Part shown: piece by piece, positions 1-9,089 of the stretch | Layout of the letters: each line of letters begins with the position of its first letter | How positions within the stretch are numbered: position 1 is the stretch's first letter | Origin: Thiomicrorhabdus sp. | GTDB lineage: Bacteria; Pseudomonadota; Gammaproteobacteria; Thiomicrospirales; Thiomicrospiraceae | Direction: 5' to 3' | DNA length: 57,430 nt | Assembly (NCBI GenBank): GCA_015487495.1 | Contig: WFPP01000046.1 | Coordinates: 1 to 57,430, forward strand | The notes under the pieces: generated by a model | What the model saw: the letters and a program-made list of their open reading frames with translations, nothing else | Told to the model about the DNA's origin: nothing | The model's database searches: none | Program-made: the position numbers and the translations under genes

Positions 1-102
1 CAAGAGATGTTGCTCACCAAAACATCCGAACGACAAGGTCGCTTAATTGACAGCGACTCCGCAGGCTCAATGGAACAAAAGAAAAAAGAGGGGTACTTCT
101 AA
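1..102 (+). CDS. cysD: Sulfate adenylyltransferase subunit 2 (CysD), C-terminal end, partial
   Basis: Frame 1 reads [33 protein letters not shown], a typical CysD C-terminus, with TAATG overlap into cysN. Confidence 0.85.
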   Translation, partial: QEMLLTKTSERQGRLIDSDSAGSMEQKKKEGYF

Positions 103-1568
103 TGTCACACCAATCCGATTTAATTGCTCAAGATATTGAACAGTATTTAGATACTCACAAAAACAAAGATTTATTGCGTTTTATCACCTGCGGCAGTGTG
201 GACGATGGGAAAAGCACCTTAATTGGCCGCTTACTGTACGACTCCAAAATGATTTATGAAGATCAACTGCAAAGCATTGAAAAAGACAGTAAAAAAGTCG
301 GCACACAAGGCGATGAAATTGATTTAGCCCTGCTTGTGGATGGACTGCAAAGTGAACGTGAGCAAGGCATTACCATTGATGTCGCCTACCGTTTTTTCTC
401 AACCGAAAAGCGTAAATTTATTATTGCCGACACCCCAGGGCACACACAATATACTCGTAACATGGCCACAGGTGCCTCCACCGCAGACCTCGCCATCATC
501 CTAATTGATGCCCGTTACGGCGTACAAGAGCAAACCAAACGCCACTCCTTTATTGTGAGCTTGCTGGGTATTAAAAATATCCTTATTGCGGTTAATAAAA
601 TGGATTTGGTTGAGTTCAGCGAAGCCCGCTTTAATGAAATTCAAAGCGACTACCTTTCGTTTGCCAAAGAGCTAGGCATTGCCAATCCTATTTTTGTGCC
701 ACTCTCTGCACTCAATGGCGACAATGTGGTCAACCACAGCGAACACACGCCTTGGTACACGGGGGCTCCCCTAATGGACATACTGGAAAACATTGACATT
801 ACACCCAAAGAAATTAAGCAAGCGTTCCGTTTTCCCGTGCAATACGTCAACCGCCCTCACCTCAATTTTAGAGGGTTTGCAGGTACCATTGCCTCAGGAA
901 GCATTCAGGTGGGTGACCAAATTACCGTGTTGCCCTCACAAAAAAGTACTCGAATTGCTTCCATTGTTGAGCCATCCGTTAAAAAAGAGTGCACCATTCC
1001 AAGTGCCTTTGCCACCATGGCCGTAACCTTTACCACTGAAGATGAAATCGACATCAGCCGTGGTGACTTACTGGTAAAAAGCAATGAACAAGCCCCCGCA
1101 CTGACCGACTCTGTACAAGCCACGCTCGTCTGGATGCATGAAACGCCAGCGCAACTGGGTAAAGAGTACCTGATTAAACACACCAGTCATAAAATCAAAG
1201 GGCACATTGACGCCATTGAACACATCATTGATGTCAATACCTTTGAGAAAAAAGCAGGCGAAACTCTGCAATTAAATGACATTGCCGTGTGTAATCTCAC
1301 CTTAAACCGAGCCATTCCGGTGGATGCTTACGACATCAACAAAATCACCGGCAGCTTTATCATTATTGACCGTTACACCCATGCCACCATGGGTGCTGGC
1401 ATGATTACGAAAGCAAATCAGTCAAGTCAGGTAAACCAGTCAAATAAAAATGGCACGACATCGGTTAAACGAGACTACTCTGACGCTGAAAAAGCACTCA
1501 ACGCCCTTGTGTTAGAACACTATCCAGAGTGGGGAGCCAAGTCAATTGATGAGATACTCGGAGATTAA
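102..1568 (+). CDS. cysN: Sulfate adenylyltransferase subunit 1, GTPase (CysN)
   Basis: Translational GTPase motifs: GSVDDGKSTLIGRLLYD, DTPGHTQYTRNM, NKMD; follows cysD. Confidence 0.95.
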   Translation: MSHQSDLIAQDIEQYLDTHKNKDLLRFITCGSVDDGKSTLIGRLLYDSKMIYEDQLQSIEKDSKKVGTQGDEIDLALLVDGLQSEREQGITIDVAYRFFSTEKRKFIIADTPGHTQYTRNMATGASTADLAIILIDARYGVQEQTKRHSFIVSLLGIKNILIAVNKMDLVEFSEARFNEIQSDYLSFAKELGIANPIFVPLSALNGDNVVNHSEHTPWYTGAPLMDILENIDITPKEIKQAFRFPVQYVNRPHLNFRGFAGTIASGSIQVGDQITVLPSQKSTRIASIVEPSVKKECTIPSAFATMAVTFTTEDEIDISRGDLLVKSNEQAPALTDSVQATLVWMHETPAQLGKEYLIKHTSHKIKGHIDAIEHIIDVNTFEKKAGETLQLNDIAVCNLTLNRAIPVDAYDINKITGSFIIIDRYTHATMGAGMITKANQSSQVNQSNKNGTTSVKRDYSDAEKALNALVLEHYPEWGAKSIDEILGD

Positions 1569-1571
1569 TCC

Positions 1572-2294
1572 ATGTACGTAGAAACAAACAAACGCTCTCT
1601 TATCAAGGGCGTGAGTTGGCGCTTGCTCGCTACCACAACGACCATTATCATTGTCTATCTGTTTTTTGGACAATTAGATCTGGCCATTATGGCGGGCGCA
1701 TTAGAGACCATAGCTAAAATATTTCTCTACTATCTACACGAACGTGGTTGGAACAAAATTGATTTTGGTAAAAAACGCATCGAACCGTTTAACCTCTGGA
1801 TCATAGGTCTGCCGCTCAGTGGTAAAAAAGTATTGGCGGATAAAGTATACGAGCAACTTCTTACTCTTAAAATTCCATTAGAACGAATCGAAAGCCGAGA
1901 AGTGCGTAAACTACTGCCCGAAATAGGCTATGAACGAGATGATCGAATATTACATATCAAGCGCGTCGGATTTTTAATCAAAAAACTCCAACGCCACTCT
2001 GTCTCAACCATCTGCTCTTTTGTCTCTCCATACCAAGAGGCGCGTGATGCCGTAAAAGAGATGACTGAAAACTATGTCGAAATCTATATTGACAGCGATC
2101 CTGCCCAATATAAAACCATACAAGAAGCAGGTTTCATTGAAAACATTGATAACACTCAACTGGAAGATTTAGACCGTATCAGCCAAGACTACGATCAACC
2201 CATCAACCCTAAAATAACCATCAAACCCGATGAAAATTTAGACGATGCGGTTAACCGTATCGTGGCGTATGTTAAAAAAAATCTAGTACAATAA
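1572..2294 (+). CDS. DUF2061-type membrane domain fused to a divergent APS-kinase (CysC)-like domain
   Basis: N-terminal KGVSWRLLATTTTIIIVYLFFGQLDLAIMAGALETIAKIFLYYLHERGWNKI is DUF2061-like; the C-terminal region has CysC-like IKRVGFLIKKL...FVSPYQEARD but altered P-loop GLPLSGKK. Confidence 0.75.
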   Translation: MYVETNKRSLIKGVSWRLLATTTTIIIVYLFFGQLDLAIMAGALETIAKIFLYYLHERGWNKIDFGKKRIEPFNLWIIGLPLSGKKVLADKVYEQLLTLKIPLERIESREVRKLLPEIGYERDDRILHIKRVGFLIKKLQRHSVSTICSFVSPYQEARDAVKEMTENYVEIYIDSDPAQYKTIQEAGFIENIDNTQLEDLDRISQDYDQPINPKITIKPDENLDDAVNRIVAYVKKNLVQ

Positions 2295-2349
2295 ATAAAA
2301 ATAAGGAACTGTCAGATTAAGTCTGAACTTCTACATGTAAACATATAAA

Positions 2350-2379
2350 GGGGGGGGGGAGAGAAATATTATACCCCCC
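2350..2379. repeat. G10 tract and C6 tract forming a G:C hairpin between cysN-side genes and cheW
   Basis: AGGGGGGGGGG-agagaaatattata-CCCCCCT; between convergent genes. Confidence 0.7.
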
Positions 2380-2403
2380 TCTTCTAAACCTTAATAACAA
2401 AAC

Positions 2404-2910
2404 TTAATCCACTCCTAAAAACATATTGTCCACATCAATCAAAATAATGACATCATCTTGAAAGTGAGCAATCCCCTGAATGTATCGTGATGCCTTGTCT
2501 TTAGAACCCGATAACGATTCAATTTTGTCTTCAGGAATGTCTTTCACCTCCATAACAAAATCCACTAAAATCCCAACCGTACGCTCTCCATCCAGTTCCA
2601 CAATAATAATTCTTGATAAATCATCAATTTCTCGACTGGGCATATTATATAAAATACGGGCATCAACCACCGTTACAATGACCCCTCGCACATTAATCAC
2701 CCCAAGCACACCATAGGTCGCACCTGCTACTTGACGAATCGCCCCTACCCTTAATACTTCTCGAATTTTCCTAACTGGAATGCCATATACTTCATTTTCA
2801 AGAGTAAAGAGAACACAACGGATACCTGGGCCTAAGTAAGCCGATTCTTCATCCATTATTCCCCCTTGTTGCATCTGTTCTACAGAGGGTGCTTCAGTTG
2901 TTAGATTCAT
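2404..2910 (-). CDS. cheW: Chemotaxis coupling protein CheW
   Basis: VLFTLENEVYGIPVRKIREVLRV...GVLGVINVRGVIVTVVDAR; downstream of cheA. Confidence 0.92.
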   Translation of the reverse strand: MNLTTEAPSVEQMQQGGIMDEESAYLGPGIRCVLFTLENEVYGIPVRKIREVLRVGAIRQVAGATYGVLGVINVRGVIVTVVDARILYNMPSREIDDLSRIIIVELDGERTVGILVDFVMEVKDIPEDKIESLSGSKDKASRYIQGIAHFQDDVIILIDVDNMFLGVD

Positions 2911-2947
2911 TTTTTATCCCTTCTTTAGGTAATTACTCTTTAAGCAA

Positions 2948-5008
2948 TTACTGAAAACGCGATACCACACCTGGTAAATCTAAAATTAACGCAATGCTTC
3001 CATTTCCTGTAATCGTGGCTCCTGCGTATCCTGTCGCATTTTTTAACATAACACCTAACGGCTTAATCACCACTTCTTCTTGACCATTTACCTGACTTAC
3101 CACTAATCCGGCACGTTGATTTCCAACAGACACAATCACCACTTTATCTCCCTTGTAACTCTCTTTAGGGTTATTGGGTGCTAACCATTCATTTAAAAAA
3201 TACAGTGGAATGCTTTCTTCACGTAAACGCACCATGACTTGCCCATCAATTTTATTGGTCTGCTCTGGGTTAAAATCAAAAATTTCTTGTACACTGGTTA
3301 ACGGAATCGCATAGCTGTCTTCATCAAACCCAACCATTAATGTAGGTAAAATTGCCAATGTAAGCGGAACTTTAATATTAATTTGGGTGCCTTCCCCTAA
3401 TACTGAGTGAATCTCAATACTACCGTTAAGCTTGGTAATCATGCTTTTTACCACATCCATTCCGACTCCTCGCCCGGAAATATCACTGATTTGATCTGCT
3501 GTAGAAAATCCTGCTGATAAAATTAACTCAAAAGCGGACTGATCATCCAGTTGGCTGGCAGCAACTTCATCCATCATGCCTTTTTCAACTGCTTTTTGAC
3601 GCAATACATCAGGATCCATGCCTTTCCCGTCGTCCGTAATGGATAACAAGATATGATCGCCTTCTTGTTTTGCAGCTAAAAGTACCGTTCCCACTTTAGG
3701 CTTACCAGCTGCCGCCCGAACATCAGGCATTTCAACACCGTGATCCACAGAATTTCGAACCAAATGGACTAATGGGTCTGCAAGCGCCTCCACCAGATTT
3801 TTATCTAAATCGGTCTCTTCACCTTCTAACTCTAAATTAATATCCTTGCCCAGTTTTCGAGCCAAATCTCGAACCACTCGTGGAAAGCGTCCAAAGACTT
3901 TTTTGACCGGTTGCATACGAGTTTTTAAAACGGAAGCCTGTAAATCGGTTGTAACATGATCTAAATTGGCAACGGCATTTGAAATATCTTCACGACTGCT
4001 CTCCTTGCCTCGCAACGTTAATAAACGGTTACGAACCAATACCAACTCACCCACCAAATTCATGATTTCATCTAAACGCTTGGTATCAACACGCACTGTA
4101 GATTCAGGTGTATTTTTAGCCGCAGGTTTAGTCGATTTATTAGCTGGTGCCGTTTTTTTGGCTGGTTTGGAAACTACTGGTGGGGGCGTCTTCTCAACGT
4201 CGGGTTCCGTTTCTTTTACCGCAGGGGGGGGAGAAGATTTTAAAGCGTCTCTTTGTTGTAATAACGCTTCAAATTCTTCATCAGACATGTCTCCATCAGG
4301 ATCAACCCCTTCAGGTAACGTTAATGTTGACGGAGTAGAGTCAGCAGAAGGCGAGGCTGCTTTTAAGGTATCTCGTTGCTCCAATAAGGCTTCAAATTCT
4401 TCATCGGACATATCCCCATCAGGATCAACCCCTTCAGGAAGGGTCAGTGCAGGCGTATCCTCAGAACGAGAGGCCATCTTACCATCCCGTTGATTAAGCA
4501 ACGCTTCAAACTCCTCATCAGATATCTCCCCGTCAGGATCAACCCCCTCAGGCAACTCTAAAATAGGCTCGTTTGTTTTTTCTGTGGACAAACTTTCTTT
4601 AACCGCCCCTTCCACCACCTGCCCTTTTGTCAGGGCATCCAACTCATTTAATAACAGGGGGTCATTTTCAGGTAATTCACGCGCACCATCATTCAGCTGT
4701 TCAATTGAATCACTAATGACATCAAACGCTCTTAAAATAACATCGGCAACGGCAGCATCATACTCAACATCACCATTACGAATTTTATCAAATACATTTT
4801 CAGCTCGATGACACACTTCAATTAAAGGGGTAATGGCAAGAAATCCTGCCCCCCCTTTAATGGTATGAAACCCTCTAAAAACAGCATTTAACAGGTCGCT
4901 GTCTGTTGGAGAATTTTCAAGATCAACCAGTTGTTCATTTAACTGGTCCACCAGATCAGACGCTTCAACTAAAAAGTCCTGTAAAATCTCTTCATCCACA
5001 ACCTTCAC
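2948..5008 (-). CDS. cheA: Chemotaxis histidine kinase CheA
   Basis: Hpt motif FHTIKGGAGF, P3/P4 kinase motifs (LVHLVRNSVDHGVE, DDGKGMD, GRGVGMDVV) and C-terminal CheW-like P5 domain. Confidence 0.96.
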   Translation of the reverse strand: MKVVDEEILQDFLVEASDLVDQLNEQLVDLENSPTDSDLLNAVFRGFHTIKGGAGFLAITPLIEVCHRAENVFDKIRNGDVEYDAAVADVILRAFDVISDSIEQLNDGARELPENDPLLLNELDALTKGQVVEGAVKESLSTEKTNEPILELPEGVDPDGEISDEEFEALLNQRDGKMASRSEDTPALTLPEGVDPDGDMSDEEFEALLEQRDTLKAASPSADSTPSTLTLPEGVDPDGDMSDEEFEALLQQRDALKSSPPPAVKETEPDVEKTPPPVVSKPAKKTAPANKSTKPAAKNTPESTVRVDTKRLDEIMNLVGELVLVRNRLLTLRGKESSREDISNAVANLDHVTTDLQASVLKTRMQPVKKVFGRFPRVVRDLARKLGKDINLELEGEETDLDKNLVEALADPLVHLVRNSVDHGVEMPDVRAAAGKPKVGTVLLAAKQEGDHILLSITDDGKGMDPDVLRQKAVEKGMMDEVAASQLDDQSAFELILSAGFSTADQISDISGRGVGMDVVKSMITKLNGSIEIHSVLGEGTQINIKVPLTLAILPTLMVGFDEDSYAIPLTSVQEIFDFNPEQTNKIDGQVMVRLREESIPLYFLNEWLAPNNPKESYKGDKVVIVSVGNQRAGLVVSQVNGQEEVVIKPLGVMLKNATGYAGATITGNGSIALILDLPGVVSRFQ
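4247..4555 (-). repeat. Three in-frame 24-aa repeats in the CheA linker (LPEGVDPDG[DE][MI]SDEEFEALL[ENQ]QRD)
   Basis: Units at about 4484-4555, 4370-4441 and 4247-4318; visible in both protein and DNA. Confidence 0.92.
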
Positions 5009-5047
5009 CTCACTTGGTTATACTTGCTCAATATGATTAACATCAAA

Positions 5048-5062
5048 GCAATGATTATGCCA
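5048..5062 (-). promoter_or_regulatory. Putative sigma54 (-24/-12) promoter upstream of cheA
   Basis: Minus strand TGGCAT-AATCA-TTGC versus consensus TGGCAC-N5-TTGC, 40 bp upstream of the cheA start. Confidence 0.65.
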
Positions 5063-5110
5063 TGAAGAAATAATATAAAACTTTTGTACAATGCAGAAGT
5101 TAAAAATAGG

Positions 5111-5794
5111 TTAAATACCCAGTTCCCCCAACAAGTCATCCACATCACTTTGTGAATCAACAGAGTCTTGCTTTGATTTTTGAGTTACATTTGGGCCAAT
5201 GCCTTTCATTTCTTCTTGTTTTTGTGCGTCTTCAGACAGCTCCTTATCAGGAATGGCATCATAATCATGGCCCGACTCCGCAATAAGCTGAATTAAACTT
5301 TGTTCGAGTAAAGAGGTGGTTAACATAACTCGGTTTAACACTTGCCCAGTTAAATCTTGAAACGATTGTGCAAGCATAATATTGGTTAATTCTGTACTTA
5401 AATTGGCAAGAAGCCCCTTAACTGCTTCAATTTTAACCTCATCTACTTTTAAATCTGAAAGCATATTTTCAATCGATTCAATTAAGTTAAGGCCACGCTC
5501 AGAAGACTGTAAGGTTTTTGAACTGGCCTCTTCCGTCATTCCTATAACCGACTCTAGGCGTTCGGTCATATCAGGAAGGTCATGCTTGGTTTGTAACAAT
5601 AAACGGTTATCCACTAATTGATCGAGGGTTTCATGCAAGTTTTGAGTCAACCCACTTACTTTTTGGTACAACTCCGATTCCCGTAATTTGGTTAATTCAT
5701 CCAATAATCTTGTTGCGGTTTCTTGCTCACCTGCATTTAGTGCATCTAATAATTTTTGTACCAAGTGAACATCAATCTGACTTGAGCATACCAT
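5111..5794 (-). CDS. cheZ: Protein phosphatase CheZ
   Basis: CheZ-like LAQSFQDLTGQVLNRVM; between cheY and cheA. Confidence 0.92.
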   Translation of the reverse strand: MVCSSQIDVHLVQKLLDALNAGEQETATRLLDELTKLRESELYQKVSGLTQNLHETLDQLVDNRLLLQTKHDLPDMTERLESVIGMTEEASSKTLQSSERGLNLIESIENMLSDLKVDEVKIEAVKGLLANLSTELTNIMLAQSFQDLTGQVLNRVMLTTSLLEQSLIQLIAESGHDYDAIPDKELSEDAQKQEEMKGIGPNVTQKSKQDSVDSQSDVDDLLGELGI

Positions 5795-5818
5795 TTACAA
5801 TTACTCCCTTAAAGTGAT

Positions 5819-5856
5819 AAAAAAAACCCTATACAATGTCATTATCGTATAGGGTT
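5819..5856 (-). terminator. Intrinsic terminator/attenuator between cheY and cheZ
   Basis: Minus strand AACCCTATAC-(12 nt)-GTATAGGGTT, a perfect 10-bp stem running into a T tract. Confidence 0.8.
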
Positions 5857-5884
5857 CTTGGCAATACTAATCACATTTTTTTAT

Positions 5885-6289
5885 CTAGCCATTTTCTCTT
5901 TCAGCAACCCGTTCAAATATTTTATGAATTTTGCCATTCAACGTAGCAGCAGTAAACGGCTTAACAATATAGCCATCTACCCCTGCCTGAGCTGCTTCTA
6001 GAATTTGGCTACGCTTGGCTTCCGCTGTAATTAATAAAAACGGTGTATTTTGTAAATTTGCATCTGCCCGAACATGCTTTAACAAGTCGAGTCCAGTCAT
6101 TTCAGGCATATTCCAATCACTGACAATAAAATCATATTTTCCTGATTGCACCATCGGCCACGCCGTTGCACCGTCATCCGCTTCATCAAATTTATGAAAC
6201 CCTAACTCTTTCAGTAAGTTTTTAACAATTCGTCTCATGGTTGAAAAATCATCGACCACTAAAATATTCATATCTCTATTTATTTGCAT
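5885..6289 (-). CDS. cheY: Chemotaxis response regulator CheY
   Basis: NILVVDDFSTMRRIVKNLLKELGF...FIVSDWNMPEMTGLDLL...KPFTAATL. Confidence 0.95.
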   Translation of the reverse strand: MQINRDMNILVVDDFSTMRRIVKNLLKELGFHKFDEADDGATAWPMVQSGKYDFIVSDWNMPEMTGLDLLKHVRADANLQNTPFLLITAEAKRSQILEAAQAGVDGYIVKPFTAATLNGKIHKIFERVAERENG

Positions 6290-6302
6290 TTTAATTCCTA
6301 AC

Positions 6303-7043
6303 CTACTTAATCCAGTCGGCCATACGTGACCGAATTCGTTTAACTGCCTGGCTATGTATTTGACTCACGCGGGATTCGCTAACCGACAATACTTCACCAA
6401 TTTCTTTTAAATTGAGCTCTTCATCATAATAAAGTGCCATGACGAGTTTTTCTTTTTCGGGTAAATTTGCAATTTCCTTCACTAACGCCTCTTGAAACCC
6501 TGTCTCAATCAACTCAGCAAAAGGAGTCATGCCATGACTAACCATTCGATCTTCTGATAATTCATCATGGTCAGGTTGGTCAATAGACAACAATTGAACC
6601 GAATTGGTATCCTGCAAAATATGATAGTATTCTTCAATCGAAACCTCCATCTGCTCAGCAATTTCATCATCTCGTGCTTCTCGACCCAGCCGAGACTCCA
6701 CTTGGTTAATGGCTTCACTTACTGCACGTGATTTTCGATATACCGACCTAGGTGTCCAGTCCCCTTTTCGAATTTCATCCAACATGGCTCCCCTAATTCG
6801 GATACCCGCATAGGTTTCAAAACTGGCCCCCTGATTGGCATTAAATTTTTGCATCGCTTCAATCAAGCCCACAATGCCCGACTGAATTAAATCATCAACA
6901 AACACACTGTCAGGCAAACGGCCTTTTAAATGATAAGCAATACGTTTTACCAAAGGCAAATACTGCTCTAATTCAAGCAGTTCATGCATGGCCTGTTTTT
7001 GAACTTCCTCGTATGCAGATGTGCCCGTCATAAAATCACTCAT
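6303..7043 (-). CDS. fliA: Flagellar sigma factor sigma28 (FliA)
   Basis: MSDFMTGTSAYEEVQ...LPLVKRIAYHLKGRLPDSVFVDDLIQSGIVGLIEA; ORF extends to 7235 but MSDFM at 7043 is the likely start (overlaps the fleN stop). Confidence 0.94.
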   Translation of the reverse strand: MSDFMTGTSAYEEVQKQAMHELLELEQYLPLVKRIAYHLKGRLPDSVFVDDLIQSGIVGLIEAMQKFNANQGASFETYAGIRIRGAMLDEIRKGDWTPRSVYRKSRAVSEAINQVESRLGREARDDEIAEQMEVSIEEYYHILQDTNSVQLLSIDQPDHDELSEDRMVSHGMTPFAELIETGFQEALVKEIANLPEKEKLVMALYYDEELNLKEIGEVLSVSESRVSQIHSQAVKRIRSRMADWIK

Positions 7044-7917
7044 GCCTTGATTGAAATAAATTTTCAACAAAAAATTGTAAATACCCTGTTGCCCCTTTTG
7101 GAACGGGCCATTTCTCAATTTTATATGCCATTTCTCTAAAGGCTTGTGCAGAATCACTGTGTGGCTTATACACTGTAACAGGAATCTGTTTTTGAACGGC
7201 ATCCCGTAACTCATGATCAAATGGAATCGATCCAAAATAATCTAAACTCACATCTAAAAACTGTTCACACACCTTTGCTAATTTTTCATACAATACTTTT
7301 CCATGTTGTGAAGAATGACTTTGGTTTGCCAGTAATCTAAAACGGGTCAATTTATAGTCTCGGCTCAAAACTTTAATTAAAGCATAAGCATCCGTGATAG
7401 AGGCCGGCTCATCCGTGACCACTACCACCACCTCTTGAGCCGCACGACAAAAACTCACCACACTGTCCGCAATGCCCGCGGCTGTATCCACTAATAAAAT
7501 ATCAAGCTGTTCATTCAGTTCTGAAAATGCATTAATTATTCCAGCGTTTTCGGCAGCCGTCAATTGTGCCATACGACTGACACCCGATGCAGCAGGAATA
7601 ATTTTCAACCCTGCGGGTCCTTCTACAATGACTTCTTCAAGCGTTTTATTCCCTTCTAGCACATGCAATAAATTATATTGAGTTTGCAAGCCTAACATAA
7701 TATCCACATTGGCAAGCCCCATATCCGCATCCATCAGCAAAACCCGATTCCCCATTTTGCTTAATGCAACGCCCAGATTAACTGAAACATTGGTTTTGCC
7801 AACCCCGCCTTTACCACTGGCAACCGCAATCACACGCACTGGTTTTCTTATATTGGATTCCGTCATAGAGTGGCCAGATTGCATTGCTCGCAAGCCCGCT
7901 GCTTGATCATTGAGCAT
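7036..7917 (-). CDS. fleN: Flagellar number regulator FleN/FlhG (MinD-like ATPase)
   Basis: RVIAVASGKGGVGKTNVSVNLGVAL deviant Walker A; between flhF and fliA. Confidence 0.94.
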   Translation of the reverse strand: MLNDQAAGLRAMQSGHSMTESNIRKPVRVIAVASGKGGVGKTNVSVNLGVALSKMGNRVLLMDADMGLANVDIMLGLQTQYNLLHVLEGNKTLEEVIVEGPAGLKIIPAASGVSRMAQLTAAENAGIINAFSELNEQLDILLVDTAAGIADSVVSFCRAAQEVVVVVTDEPASITDAYALIKVLSRDYKLTRFRLLANQSHSSQHGKVLYEKLAKVCEQFLDVSLDYFGSIPFDHELRDAVQKQIPVTVYKPHSDSAQAFREMAYKIEKWPVPKGATGYLQFFVENLFQSRHE

Positions 7918-9088
7918 CAGATATCTCCTTTCCCATTCCCATTCGGAATGCTTGTTCGTCCTGCAATAAATTTTTATTTTGATGGCCTAACACAATGGCA
8001 CGATCAATCAGCTCTCTTGTTCTAACCACTTCCAGATCCTCTGGTACACGCTGGCCACTGGATAAAAGTGCAATGGGTAATTTTTCTTCAATCAACAACG
8101 TTAAAATATTGCCCAGCTGCAACGCCTCATCCACTTTCGTTAAAATACAACCTTTTAAAATAATTTGACCAAAAGAACGTACAATCTCGGTCATCACATT
8201 TAACTGAGTCGCAGCCGAAATAACTAAATAATTTCGGACACTGGTTGCCCCTTCATGCCCAGAAGTTAACTGCTGTGATAATTGTAACGCTCTCTGGCTC
8301 ATACCTGCCGTATCAATTAACACCATTTTTTTATGAGCTAAAGAAGTTAATAGTGCATACAATTCACCTTGTGAAGTGGCAACATGCACTGGAACATTAA
8401 TTAAATCAGCAAACGTTTTTAATTGAGCTTGTGCCCCAATTTTATAACAATCTGTTGTAATTAATGCAAGCTCACCAGGCGCATTTCGCATCACAAAACG
8501 ACTGGCCATCTTGGCGATGGTTGTGGTTTTTCCCACCCCCGTTGGGCCAACCAATGCAATCATACCTCCCCGTTCAATAATATCACGTTCTTCAACAGGA
8601 ATACTTTGCTCAATGTTAGCCAAAATAGTAGACCACGCTCGGTCATCATTTGCATCCACTTTTTGAACCAGTTTTTGGCTTAAATTCCATCCAATCCCTA
8701 ACTGCAACAAACGTTTAATTAAAGCCACTTTATGTGGTTCATGTTGCTCTTCATGCCCCCACGCCAAACCGGATAACTGATTTTCAAGCAACGCTTTAAC
8801 CGCTTGAATTTCTGCGGCCATCTTTGTCAACTCTTGGTTATCAACACTGGTGGATGCCACTGAAGAAGCCTTAAGCGTCTCAGGACTTTGAAACGAACTC
8901 CCAGCGACTGAGTGTACACTCTCTTGTTGCTCTTGAAATTGCATAGCCTCAGGATCCAGTGCCGCCACAATTTCAACCCCATTTTCCACGTCTTTTGTGG
9001 ATAAAATAACCGCATCATCACCGTGTTCTTCACGCACTAAATTCATGGCTAAACGCATTGTAGGGGCAAAATAACGTTTAATTTTCAA
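7907..9088 (-). CDS. flhF: Flagellar biosynthesis SRP-type GTPase FlhF
   Basis: MKIKRYFAPTMRLAMNLVREEHGDDAVILSTK; G1 GPTGVGKTTTIAKMASRF; DTAGMSQR. Confidence 0.95.
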   Translation of the reverse strand: MKIKRYFAPTMRLAMNLVREEHGDDAVILSTKDVENGVEIVAALDPEAMQFQEQQESVHSVAGSSFQSPETLKASSVASTSVDNQELTKMAAEIQAVKALLENQLSGLAWGHEEQHEPHKVALIKRLLQLGIGWNLSQKLVQKVDANDDRAWSTILANIEQSIPVEERDIIERGGMIALVGPTGVGKTTTIAKMASRFVMRNAPGELALITTDCYKIGAQAQLKTFADLINVPVHVATSQGELYALLTSLAHKKMVLIDTAGMSQRALQLSQQLTSGHEGATSVRNYLVISAATQLNVMTEIVRSFGQIILKGCILTKVDEALQLGNILTLLIEEKLPIALLSSGQRVPEDLEVVRTRELIDRAIVLGHQNKNLLQDEQAFRMGMGKEISDAQ

Positions 9089-9089
9089 C

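Noticed and set aside
6303-7235. 310-aa FliA ORF start at 7235
   Set aside because: The N-terminal 64 aa overlap fleN out of frame; FliA-like sequence begins at MSDFM (7043).
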